Assembly: GCF_000471905.2 (NCBI RefSeq)
Contig: NW_006494856.1
Location: forward strand, 1,026,241-1,090,240
Reading direction: 5' to 3'
Length of the DNA stretch: 64,000 nucleotides
DNA from: Amborella trichopoda
Taxonomy: Eukaryota; Streptophyta; Magnoliopsida; Amborellales; Amborellaceae
Part shown: piece after piece, positions 32,081-43,103 of the stretch
Numbering within the stretch: the stretch's first letter is position 1
How the letters are laid out: each line of letters opens with the position of its first letter
Position numbers and translations under genes: made by a program
The notes under the pieces: model-generated
The model's input: only the letters and a program-made list of their open reading frames with translations
What the model was told of the DNA's origin: nothing
The model's database searches: none

Positions 32081-32088
32081 TATAGAGT

Positions 32089-33130
32089 AAGCCCATATAT
32101 AGAGTAGTTGTTGAGATACATGTTGTCTAGAGTAAGATTTGAATGCTTAAGAAAGAAAAATATATAAAGAAACCATTTACTTTTGGTATAAAGAGGTCAT
32201 AATAACTCTTGTCTTTTTTATTTCAAATTGAGTGGTTGTAAGAATATTATTGATTAGACCCAAAGTTTAAAAAGAGCTTTCTCAAACTTTATAACACACC
32301 TCCAATTCATCCAATTTGATATCTAATGATTAGAAGTTAATGTGATCTTCTTGTGACAAAAATAAATAGTCACACACCATACAATCCCCTATCAAAAATA
32401 AGCACAGGCCGTTATATAAGGTACTAGGTCATTCACATTATATGACCACTCTCGTTCTTGGTCATGATATGCTCCTTCAATCCTAAGCGAGGATTCAAGG
32501 ATCTTCTAAAGAACACCAAAGCCCAAGGTAGAGATTCTCAAATAATGCTATACAAAAATCCATACATGGATATGTATCCATCCTAGTTTTAAGAGGAAAA
32601 AATCCCTTTACCAAGTCATAGCACTATCATTAGACCTAAAAAAAAAAACTAGGGCGGTTAGGAGATGGAGAAAGGCACTAGATCAAATTTCGAGGAAAGT
32701 AATGGTACACTTCGAACTCACACTTGACCAAGGGGTGAAGGAAAATTGGTTGCTAGACTTCATCTTAAAAAAAGAGTGTAACGAGGAACTGCCCTGAATC
32801 CTCAGGAGAATTTCAGTGTGGTGATCCATCCCTCGAACACCGAAATGTTTTTGCAGGGAGTGGGTGGGGATTTGGGGTAGCAACAGGTTGGGTACTGCTG
32901 GACTCAGACCCGGACTTGAATAGGCCAAGATGGACCCGTAACCGGACCCAAACCAATGGCTCTAGAGACCCGTACTTGTATTGACACTATGGACCCAGGA
33001 CCTGACCCATACCTGGACTCCAACCACTCCCAATTAGCTCCCGTTCATTTGTGTTTGAACTCCATGCGTTCTTAAATATGTAGAAGAGAGAGAGAGAGAG
33101 GAGCAAGGGGGAGAGAGAGAGAGAGATGGA
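32089..33130. other. Intergenic spacer with a GA microsatellite
   Basis: No gene recognised. A GAGAGA tract occupies about 33,085-33,126. The stretch 32,930-33,030 repeats words such as GGACCC and ACCCGTACTTG but is not a regular array. Confidence 0.5.
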
Positions 33131-33140
33131 GTGAACATGA

Positions 33141-33218
33141 GCGCCCCCTGGTAGCATAGCACATGGGCGCCCCCTGGTAGCAGAGCACGTGAGTGCCCCC
33201 TGGTATTAGAACACAGGA
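33141..33218. repeat. 26-bp tandem repeat, three copies
   Basis: GCGCCCCCTGGTAGCA starts at 33,141 and 33,167, and a variant (GTGCCCCCTGGTATTA) at 33,193. The units are 26 bp and GC-rich in an AT-rich setting. Confidence 0.9.
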
Positions 33219-33449
33219 GAGGGAGATAAACATGAGCTCCGTTTCAATGGGGTTCTTAAGATTAAAGCAAGATGGTCTGATTAGATGCTTGAATTTGAGG
33301 GGTTTTATAAGTGAGTTGTTCAGTTTGTGAAGGTATGCATTGGGATTTTCAGTGTTGGTGAAGAATGGGGATTTTCGTGTTGGTGAAGAATGGGATTTTA
33401 GGGCAGGGTGCTACTTTTAAAATTTTTCTCAAAAATTAGATGAGGAACC

Positions 33450-34740
33450 TTTAATTAACGAGAAAATATCTCTTTACACCGTGTTTTTAATTTTTATATC
33501 TTATCATACTCAAAAATTAAAAATATTACTTGTAAATAAAAAGTGACCACCAACGGGGAACAGGGAGGGCAGGTCCAAGCTGCCAGCAGCACGACTTCGA
33601 GTGAAATGCAAGAAGGCAGTGAGGTGGGAGGGTTCGGGGGAGGAAGGTGGGGGTTCGAAGGATGAAGGGGCGGTGGGGTGGTGGAGGGGGCAGAGCATCC
33701 CAATGTCCTGAGAGAGGGTTGAAGGCACCCCATGCCAGATTGGTCGAGGAGTATTGTGTATCGCTTTTGTCTCTCTATTTGATGGTGGTTGTTTCTTCTT
33801 GCGAATTTTGTTTAATACCATGAAAATTCAAAGCCTCCATAAAAGGACTCTCCTCAAATTTGTGGAGGTGCATAAAAATTTTCAGCATAGTAAGGACGAG
33901 GTTAGACTTAGACTAAGGCCAAATACCATAGGGATTTCCAAAAAAACCCTATCTTGTTCCTATTCCATGCACGAAGCTTCGACTGCAAGTTATGACAAGA
34001 ATACACAGATGTGAAAAATCAAGAAAATATTCAAACAATTAACTACCAAAAAGACACAATAATGTTGGCCTTCCACCCTTGGTCTCATTCTTAATCTCAC
34101 TTTCTCACTCTAGAATTTCGACCAAAGAAAGGTGGCCAACTGCTCAAGTTTTGATCCTAGCAAACAGAGATCGGAAAGGACAGGAGGATCGCAAACGTAG
34201 GATGAAAAAAAAAAAAATAGTACCCAGAACTCGTCCAGAAAAATTTTCGAGCAAATAGAATGCCTAATTTAGGACAAGAGATAGAGAGAGAGGGAGAAGG
34301 ATTGAGGGGAAAACGTTAAGGCAACGGTGTGTGAGAGAGAGAGCCAAAGCCTTTTGGCAATTGGATCTAGAGAGAGAGGAGAGGCGCATGGGGGGTGGGG
34401 TTGAGGGGGAGAAAGTTAGGGCGAGGGTGTGACATAGGGAGCTAAAGCCTTTCTTCTTCATGATTGGGGCTGCTTTCTCTCTGTTTCCTATGAACATGGT
34501 GATGCTTTCGTCTGCAACTTTATAGTCAAGATGTTGGTTCGTTTAAATTCATTGTGGTTCCTCTCCAATTTGTTATTTTTTCAATTCTTTGGGTCAAAAA
34601 TTTGTAACCAAAGGGATTTAATGAGTTGTAAGATAAAAAAAATGTCACCTTTTGCTTACGAGTAATATTTTTAATTCTTGGATATGATAAGATATAAAAG
34701 TTAAAAAAAGGAGATAAGGGGATATTTTTCCTTTAAAAAC
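33450..34740. mobile_element. 1.3-kb element with terminal inverted repeats of about 100 bp
   Basis: The sequence 33,460-33,545 is matched in reverse complement by 34,645-34,730: TTATATCTTATCATACTCAA on the left faces TTGGATATGATAAGATATAA on the right, with AATTAAAAATATTACT(T/C)GTAA adjoining. The 1.1-kb core is different in composition: GC-rich purine blocks at 33,546-33,730 and GAGA-rich sequence near 34,270-34,440. Long inverted ends around unrelated filler recall non-autonomous MULEs, some of which carry host fragments. Exact ends and target duplication are unresolved. No transposase was seen. Confidence 0.65.
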
Positions 34741-35086
34741 CCTTTATATACGCCTCCCGTCTGAATTTGGAAGTACTTATGATTTCTGACATCCTATTGA
34801 CCAATCTAGCTTTATACACTAAGGACAACCAAATTATAGGCCACATGACAAACCATAGTCCAACCTTAAGAATATCCTAAATATTCCCCAAATATACTAG
34901 TAAACTTATTTTTTTGAAGAAAAATGCAAAATTTGTCTGACTAGAGTCCGTACATGTCCCAAACCCCCATAAATTTCACGAAACCAAGAAATCATGATTT
35001 GAAATAAATTCAATTCCAGCAATTATATAGAAATACAATTTCCATTGGGGCCTAAGGCCCAATTATATAGAAATACAGTTTCTAAC
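34741..35086. mobile_element. Possible LTR end before a primer-binding-like site
   Basis: AT-rich sequence ending TTTCTAAC, directly before TTGATATCAAAGTC at 35,087-35,100, which resembles a degenerate initiator-methionine tRNA primer-binding site (TGGTATCAGAGC type). A 41-bp duplication of AATTATATAGAAATACA lies at 35,018-35,080. No partner LTR found. An old, broken remnant if real. Confidence 0.3.
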
Positions 35087-35100
35087 TTGATATCAAAGTC

Positions 35101-35935
35101 AGGTTTAGATAAGTTTAGGTTCATTGGTCTTCCTTGGTTGGAAAAATTTTCTTTTCTAGATAAAAAATATGCTTTCAGGTTGCCGATAGTTTTTCCGGCA
35201 AAGTTTCTGTTGTCTTGTCAGTGTCCGACATATTGCCGACAGTTTTTCTGGCAAGATTAGTCTTCACTCTATCTTTCTTCATGTACCTTTAGCTATGTTT
35301 TTTCGGGTTGTTGTTGATTGTGGGTTGTGTTGCCGAAAATCTACGCTCTGTTTTTCTCTAGGACGTTGGGTCTGTTATGATGCCGGAGTCTTAACGCTTT
35401 ATGTTTTTCGTTGTGTTTTCTTTTGGGTCGTTGGTTGCTTCTTTCGTCTTACTTTACATTGTGCTTGCATTATTTTTCTTCTCTCACTAACGAGAAGGGT
35501 TTGCCTTTGGATGCTTGTGGGTATTACCTTTCTTTTGATTGGTGAGCCCTTACGTGACCAAAACCACCTCACCCACCTTCTTATATAACTTGTGCCGGTT
35601 AAACCTTACGTTGCTCCTGCCCTGCCAAGGACCTCAGTTTAGAGAGAGAGTTGGTTGTACCCTCTTGTTGCTGCTTCATCAAGATCTCTATTTAGAGAGA
35701 GAGAGTTGGTTGTTCCTCTTTTTGATCCGTCATTGTTCATTGTTTTAGCTGGATGTGATTTTTCCCTTTTCGCTCATCCCTATTTATAAGCTGGAAGTGA
35801 TTTTTACCTATTGGCTCACCCCAATCTGTCTGCTAGATTTGAAACTCTGTCATCTACGGATCTGAAGCTGCTACCATTTGTACTTGAGAATAGCCCTACC
35901 ACCAGCGCATCAGCTCCACCTTCAGTACGTCCTAT
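35101..35935. other. Noncoding stretch, possibly leader of an LTR remnant
   Basis: Follows the primer-binding-like site. It is T-rich on the + strand with TTGCCGACAGTTTTTCTGGC repeated loosely (35,170 and 35,230) and GAGAGAGAGTTGGTTGT repeated at 35,641 and 35,695. No protein domain recognised. Confidence 0.4.
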
Positions 35936-35939
35936 TCCT

Positions 35940-36300
35940 CCTGTCTAATGATCGAATTTTCCGTTACTCGATCTTGTTTGATGATCGCGTTTTTTGTTAT
36001 TCGATCCCGTCTATTAATCGAGTTTTTCGTTACTTGATCCCTGATGTTCCGAAGGCCTATTTGTCTACTGTTAATCGAGTTTTTTGTTACTCAATCTCAG
36101 ATGTTTCGAAGGCCTGTTTGTCTGCTGTTTGATCGAGTTTTTCATTACTCGATCCCGGACGTTCCGAAGGCCTGTTTGTCTGTTGTTGATAAAGTTTTTC
36201 GTTACTCGATCCCGGATGTTCCGAAGGCCTATTTGTCTGTTGTTGATAAAGTTTTTTGTTATTCGATCCCGGATGTTCCTGAGGCCATTCGTTACTGAAT
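35940..36300. repeat. 57-bp minisatellite (19-codon unit), about five copies
   Basis: GTTCCGAAGGCCTATTTGTC occurs at 36,046 and recurs with small changes at 36,103, 36,161, 36,218 and 36,275, a spacing of 57-58 bp. Each unit also has GATAAAGTTTTTCGTTACTC and GATCCCGGAT. The first 100 bp are shorter, more degenerate units. Because 57 is a multiple of three, several frames stay open across the array. Confidence 0.9.
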
Positions 36301-38370
36301 CCCTTCTATTCCTGAGGCCTGCCGCTTTTCTATGCTTATTGTTCAAGCAATTTGTGCTTGCTGTTCAAACAATCTGAATATGAAGACCACTGCTTCAATC
36401 GATTAACCCATGAACCTGACGACCTCAAGATCCAACTCGTTCGTTTATGCAACTCATTGTTCAAACTCCAGATGCTTTGTGTCAAGCATCTTGAGTATGA
36501 AGGAGATATATATCTTAATCTTATCAAGAGATATGTATCCATACAAATGCATATCTGTACTGATATGTATCAATATGATACATATCCATATCCATACGTT
36601 AACATGTTTATCCAGGTTTCACGTGTAAATATAGCACCCCACCGTAGGGCTTGTCAAGCTTAAATTTGTATAAATCCGGTTTGAAATAACCTCCCTAGGT
36701 TGTATTTGACAATCTGAGAAAGGGGATCGGCACACAGAATCGGAACTCTTTTATCCTTTGTCAAGGGTAAGCTAAAAAGCATCTACTTTTGGGATGTCCT
36801 CGGGTCTTTGTAAGGCTCAAAGCCTTCAGAGAGTATTCTAGAACAATTCTTTAACCTACCTAGGGCTGTTGAAGAAAGCGTATCAAGACCCCAAAGGGTA
36901 TTGGAAAATTTTGGGCTCTATCTGAACCCTGTCTAGTCTTTACGACACATTTCACGTCTGGCGACGCACTTCGCGTTGCTGCTCACAGCAGAGCCTTTGA
37001 ATTTTCTAGTGGCCCTATTTCATCAGAGATGTTTGTTCCCCTTCCACTTTCAGCTTTCAATCTTTGATAATTGCAAAAGAATAAAAGATCAGGTAGTATA
37101 TTTCTTACTTTATCTCTGTTATATCTGCTCACTTTTGTGCTTTACCTACCATATTTCATCTTCCCGAATATATTGCGTGCAATCTTTTACTTGAAAAGAA
37201 TATCTTCTTATGTATTTTATCGTGTGTAGGTGTTCCATTTAGCACCTATTGCACTAAATGCTCTTCTCCACATCCTTGAACATATCAACTGGGAAACTCG
37301 AAAAATTATTTCTAGCTTTAGAAAACCCCCTGAAATTGGCACTGAAGTTCGTGAGGGGCACCTAGCCTAATAGAGTTGGGACGGTCGGGAATCACGCAAC
37401 TTTCATTTGAGCACCCAACTGATCCATGCTCTCAGGGCAGCACACATATAGTAGAACCGGAGTACTCCGTTCACAGGAGGCTCAGGCCTATTTGGGTACC
37501 CAGATAAACCTAGCTTCATTTTAGTATTTTGGAACCCCACCAAACCCAGCCTTACCCTAGTAATATAGGTCAAATTATTCAATCATTTAGTCTTGTGTCT
37601 AGCTCATTAGGTTGGACATAGGTCAACCCTCCTGTCTTACAACCAAATTGGGGCAAGTCCTGGCGCACACTATGAGTATGTGGCCTAGTCATGAGCCTGG
37701 TCCAAGGCATTTCCGTTGGTCCGACGGGCACCTCGCCCTCCAGACCCATGAGACCCGAGTAGGTGAGTTGAACCTCAACACACATGCAAACATTTTTAAC
37801 CCTAATCACCAAGTTTGTGGCTCCTATATTATAAGATTAAAAAATAATAATTTTTCATATAAGTAAAATTAGTATCATATCAAACATTTATTAATTTCTT
37901 TTTACTCATTCAAAGTTATCACAACCTAACTAAATATAATATTATACATTGGAATTGAAATTATTGATTTATATTTTTACAAGTATGTTACTATACAAAA
38001 AAGAATAAATTTGGAACTTAGTCTTATAATATCATCTAACTTAAAAATCTAATTTACAACTGCAAAAAAAATAATACATTATATAATTTACAATATAATT
38101 ATATTAATAAATAATATATAAGGAGAAGTGATCCAATGCAACAGTTTTATGGTGGAATAAGATGGTGATGTGGTGTCATATCATTTGTTAGATATATCTA
38201 AATTCAACAGTGAGATGTGACTCAAAGCTCCACAAATAACTCACCGAAGAAAGGCATTTAAAAAAAAAAAAATGGGGGAAACAGAGGCAGAGCCCTCTCC
38301 CAAGGCAAAGGCCTCACCAGGCTCGAACTCATCCTCAAAGGGAATCGTCTCCCACCAAGGAAAGCAAGTC
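36301..38370. other. Intergenic spacer, no gene recognised
   Basis: Contains a TATCCATA/GATATGTAT word cluster at 36,520-36,605 and a 700-bp stretch of mixed composition (36,650-37,560) that looks like old transposon sequence but carries no recognised domain. The stretch 37,860-38,120 is extremely AT-rich. Confidence 0.45.
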
Positions 38371-38640
38371 CTAACCCAAAAAACCAGGTCTCTCTCTCTC
38401 TTTAGCAAATCCTAACAAAAAAAACCAGATACCCCCATCTCTCTCTCTAAATGCCTAATACATCAGTTACAGCAAAAAAATTTGGTAACTCTCTCTCTAA
38501 ATGTGTGAATAAGTAAAATCAAAAGAATTGTTACCGCTCTCTCTTTGTCTCTCTCAAAATGTGCGAATGGGTAATACCCAAAAGAACAGTTACCCCTCTC
38601 TCTTTCTCTCTCTAAATTCCCACCTGGGTGATCATACATT
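38371..38640. repeat. CT-rich microsatellite cluster
   Basis: TCTCTCTCTC runs at about 38,390, 38,440, 38,490, 38,540 and 38,600, separated by similar words (AAATGTGCGAATGGGTAA), suggesting a decayed tandem unit of about 50-70 bp that contains the CT run. Confidence 0.7.
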
Positions 38641-39739
38641 TTATGGATTGTCATTGCTCCATTCTCAGATCCCAAAAGCTCCATTCTTAATTTTGGAATT
38701 GTGTTAAACACTAATGATTTCCTTTTTTTGTTCATTTATAAAATTTAAGTCTATTTACTCTAGTTGTTGCTTAGATAATAAAAAAAAAGAAGAAGCAATT
38801 ATGGGTTTGTGTTCAATTACTTATTCTTTTGTTTTTGAGATTCCTTTGCTTGAAAACCATTTTCTCCATGATATTGATTTTTTGTTCTATTACTTCTCAT
38901 GGAAAAAAGTTATGACAATTGCATTTGATTTATGTAGGGATTCTCTTGATTTATGCACGGATTCTCTTGATTTATGCTTTATTGTCTAATTATAGATTTA
39001 TCGTATGGGCTCTTATTGCATCTTCTGCCTAAGTTCTCAAATTCATTTATGATTTTTAAGTTAGTGTTTGACTATGTTCATCCCCATTTTCTTAACTTTT
39101 GGGTTGTGAAGCACACCACAAAATACCGATTAAAAAACTAGATGGTGCAGAATAAGGCTAGATTAATGTAACGTGAAGAACCAACTCATCTTCTGTAAGC
39201 AATGTAGGTCAGTTGTCTTAAGATTTTGTGCATTACATGATGAATTGTATTAGAAGTTTCTTTTGTTAGCTTCCTTTGCTTCATGGTGCTTGTGCTTTAT
39301 ATTTTGGGTGTTATGGTGCTTGTAATGGACTGGTTTTTTTTATAAAGATTTTCACATTCCCCTTCACTTTGATATTTTTTTGAAAACCATGTCAAGTTGA
39401 CGTTCTCTTAAAGCTTATTATCTCTCTCTACAACCTCTAATCTTATATATGTTTGGATATTGTTAAAATTGCAAAGTCCTCATGAGAATGATGTTTCTTG
39501 CACAGGTTATTATTGCATGCATATTGTCATGGAAATTGACAAAGATCAAAGTCATGCCCTCACTAATGATGTTGTGAGTTACGGTGAGATGAATGCTTTG
39601 GACATTACTCCTATTGTAGGTGACCATGAGTATACAGTTGAAGATTTAGTGATAGCTCCTCATTATGTTAATGGTAATGTTAGTTATTTGTGGAGCTTTG
39701 AGTCAAAGCCCCTGCATGAAGTTCGAAATTTTCTGTCAT
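38641..39739. other. Spacer left of the nested LTR block
   Basis: AT-rich sequence. An open frame at 39,460-39,741 (93 codons) has no family I recognise. No transposon domains. Confidence 0.4.
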
Positions 39740-40221
39740 GAGGCACTGAATATGGATGGTTTCAATGAGTATGCTTATGATATAGTGAATGCTTACGAAT
39801 TGTTGACTATGCATGATTGTAATAAGACATGCCTATGAGATATGAATGAGCATGGTTGTAATAAGATATGCTTATGAATTATTGAATGCTTATGAAATGA
39901 TGAATGCTCATGTAATATTGAATGAGCATGGTTCATGCCTATGAAAAAGTGAATGCTTATGAAATAGTGAATACTTATGAAATAGTGAATGTGCATGGTT
40001 GTTATAGGACATCCTTCTGAAATGATGAATGCTCAGGAGATAGTGAATGTCCATAAAATGAGACATGACACAGATGTGATTTGATATGACAAGTAATGTG
40101 ATATGAAGCACTATGCAACAGGTCATCCATTGGTAGTGTGATGTGATTTGATATGATAAGTAATGTGATATGAAGCACTACGCAACGGATCATCCGTTGG
40201 TAGTGTATTGTGATATGATAC
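39740..40221. repeat. Degenerate tandem repeats left of the Tat element
   Basis: The first 280 bp repeat words such as GAATGCTTATGAAATAGTGA irregularly. From 40,073 a 67-bp unit starting GATGTGATTTGATATGA appears twice (again at 40,140) and is cut off at 40,221. The word AAGTAATGTGATATGA here is matched by AGTAATGTGATATCTGA just right of the Tat element at 57,165, so the element split this array. Confidence 0.75.
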
Positions 40222-43103
40222 TGGTTAGGTGCCACGATCTCGCCCTCCGGATCTAGATGATCTGGCGGCACATATCTCGAGTTTCTAAGGAATCCGGGAC
40301 TTGAGATCGCTCTCTCAGGAACCTTGCTCAAGAGCAAAGGCAGGTATACCAACCGATGAGAGCGGAATTTAAGGTGGGTTCAGGACTTACTGGGGCTGGC
40401 TCGCGTGGGCGCCTTCTTAGATCACAAAGAAAGCCCCTCAACTGCTTTAACTGATTCGGAAGCGCCTGACCTGCGGTCACCTCATTTTTTACACAGCACT
40501 AACAGATTTAATTTTCAAGACAAGTGGGCCTAAGGGACCCACCCTTGTCTTAGGGCAATGTAGTTCACATGAGAGGATGATGAAGTGGAGAGTTTGAAGA
40601 AAGGACGAAAAGGGAAGGGGACTTGACGAAGGGACGAGACTAGCATGATAGTCGGGCAGTGACCAACTCGGAGTGGTAACAAGACGGGCGTGGTACTCGG
40701 GACCAGCACGACGGCAATACTACTCGAAAGCCGGACCGCTATGGTGGTGTTAGACTGAGTCAATCCTTAGTCAAGTGAGAAGAGGAAAGAATGAAGAAAG
40801 GCGCGAAACGGCGAAGAGAGGGGGATCCCGATGGCTCTAAACGTTGCCACTCACGACCGTGGAGTAGCAGTGTCGCGGCCCTTGGACGGCGCTAGACACT
40901 ACTGCTCATAGCTATAGGGTGAGTAGTGAACTACGATCGGCGCTGGGCATTGCCGTTGGCCACACGAGAAGGCAGCACACCCCTGCATGGGCAGCAATAG
41001 CCTTTTGTAAAGCACGTGGCAATAGCCAATTGCGAAGTGCACGGCGATAGTTCTCTTTCTGAGGCATACGGCAATAGGCGTGGGACGCAATAGAAAACTG
41101 TGGACGGCGATGGGCACCGAACGCAAGAAAGAGGCTTGCGGTCAACGATAGGCACTGAGCGCATGAAGGAAACTCGCAAACGGCGATAGGCACCGAGCGC
41201 GGGAAGCAAGCTCGTGGATGGCGATAGTCACCGAGCGCACAAAGGAAGCTCGTGGATGGCGATAGTCACCAAGCGCACGAAGGAAGCTCACGGACGGAGA
41301 TAGGTGTTGTTGCGACCCCTTGCGAGCAGCGATAGACATTGCCGTCTGCTATAGGCATGCAACAGGGGAAAACCCCTGCAGGTCGCAATAAGTTTCGCCG
41401 TCTGTGCTCCTCACTAAGACGTCGAAGACACATCTGAGGACGGCGATGAGCAGCACCGTTTGCGAGCCTCGTCGAGAGACAGAGATGAACGAACAAAAAG
41501 GGAAAGAAGTTTGCAAACTCGTGAAACTGCAGGAGGGAGAAAAAGAAAAGAAAGAGGCATGCACGGCACTACCACTGTCGTGCATGGCCTCTCTCGCCTT
41601 TGAGAGAGGCTCGGACAAAGAAGAAGAAGAGAGAGAAGAAGAAAATAAAATAACAAAAAAGAAGAGAGAAGAAGATTTACCTCGAGCCTAGGGGTACCGA
41701 TCCAAAAGTTTCTCTCTCCTTCCTCTCTCTCTCTCAATGTGACCCAATAGTAAGAAAGAAAGGGAATTATATTAAGTAAAAATTCTCTTTTGGCGAAGGG
41801 TTCTAGCCTCTTGCGTACAATGATTGTACATGGTATATATAGAGTTGTAGCCAAACATGAGTGGATTTATCAAAATTAAACCTAATTGCTAGAAATTAAG
41901 ATTTAGCTGAATTAAAATAAATTAAAAAATAGGGTATAAAGTCACAGATTTGCCCCTTCCTAACAATTTGTGGATTTTCAAAATAGTCCTTGTGCTGCCC
42001 TAGAACTTGTGTGATCTTTCATGGATGATCTGGGGTTGTTCTGCTACCCGTTTGATCGAAAGATAATTGTTTTCTTATAGGGCTCAGCATGACAATCAAT
42101 TTGATACCAACTTCAAGCTTTTGATGGTGTTTTTAGGCCACGATCATGTGACTTGAAATTTGGATGAATCTTGAAACTTTAGATCGATAATATGCTCATT
42201 CCTTGATCTTTTTCTGTGATTTCTTCATTGGATCACACTGAGCATGTCGTCACGATCGCGTGGCAATAAACGCAGCTCGATTCCATGTTCAGACAAAGAT
42301 TTTGCAACTTTGGAGTTTTCGCTGAAATCTGGAATTTCGGTGTCAAAATTCGCAGTCATTTCATCGGCTTTGTGTACGGAATCCGACCCTTCATCATATA
42401 CGGGGTTTGGACTGGAGATAACCCTAGACCTTATGCACGTGATGGAACTGGTTTCGCGTCAATTTGGTTCGCGAGCGATGTGAATTGGCTGCTTGATTTT
42501 CCTGCAACTTTCTTCACGGATCAACAACTTATCTTTAGCTTTTCTTCACGCTCAAGCGTTGTCGCGAGGCATGCCACATATCAAAACGCTCGTCTCGACG
42601 AGACGAACACGCTCCATCAAGTTTGAGCCCGATCTGATCTCGGATGAGGGGAGATATAAGCATCGAAAGTCACTAAGCGTGACTGCCCCTTTAATGGAGT
42701 TTAGTTGCAGGCTCGCCGCACGGGAATAGTGTGCGGCTCCTCTTGTTTCGGTCTTTCGCCTATAAAGTTTTCCTAGAGTGTCTCTTTATGTTGAAATTTG
42801 ACCCCTAGGGGTTTTCAACCGTGTTGGATCCAATGGCAGTTGTCCCATAGCAATTTGACGCACCAAAAATATAGTTTTAGTTATAGGGTCCATTTTAAGG
42901 TGTTAGAGGCTGATTCTGTGAACTCGTTTCTTTGTCTTCACTGCTTTAGACCTGTCAAAATGCAACGAAACTTGGCAGAAGGCTTTGAGAGTCTTTATGA
43001 AGATCTTGACCAGTTATGGGGCCATTCTGAGACTGTTGAAATTCTACTGTATGTTAGGCTTTATTGACCATGGACCCATTATGATAAAAATTGTCTTCCA
43101 ACA
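40222..43103 (-). mobile_element. 3' LTR of the Tat element
   Basis: About 2.88 kb, collinear with 54,304-57,160. Shared landmarks include CACGA(T)CTCGCCCTCCGGATC at its outer (left) edge and ACTGTATGTTAG(G/T)CTTTATTG near the inner edge. Relative to the other LTR it has scattered substitutions and small length differences. The 38-39-bp internal repeat lies at about 41,140-41,300. Confidence 0.88.
41100..41310. repeat. 38-39-bp tandem repeat within the LTR
   Basis: GGCGATAG(G/T)CACCGAGCGC followed by GAAGGAAGCTCG recurs at about 41,182, 41,220 and 41,259, with looser copies before and after. The matching stretch of the other LTR (about 55,120-55,330) has the same array, so it predates insertion. 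GC-rich compared with its surroundings. Confidence 0.85.

Noticed and set aside
33510-33821. Proline-rich minus-strand frames (up to 103 codons)
   Set aside because: They come from G-rich low-complexity sequence inside the inverted-repeat element and have no family.
36044-36377. Overlapping open frames of 84-97 codons as a repeat protein gene
   Set aside because: They run through the 57-bp minisatellite on both strands at once, so the openness follows from the repeat.
39460-39741. 93-codon open frame as a host gene
   Set aside because: No known family, no splice partners and it borders degenerate repeats.
41414-41854. 146-codon minus-strand frame
   Set aside because: It lies wholly in an LTR, over a purine/pyrimidine low-complexity tract, and the other LTR does not keep an equivalent frame.
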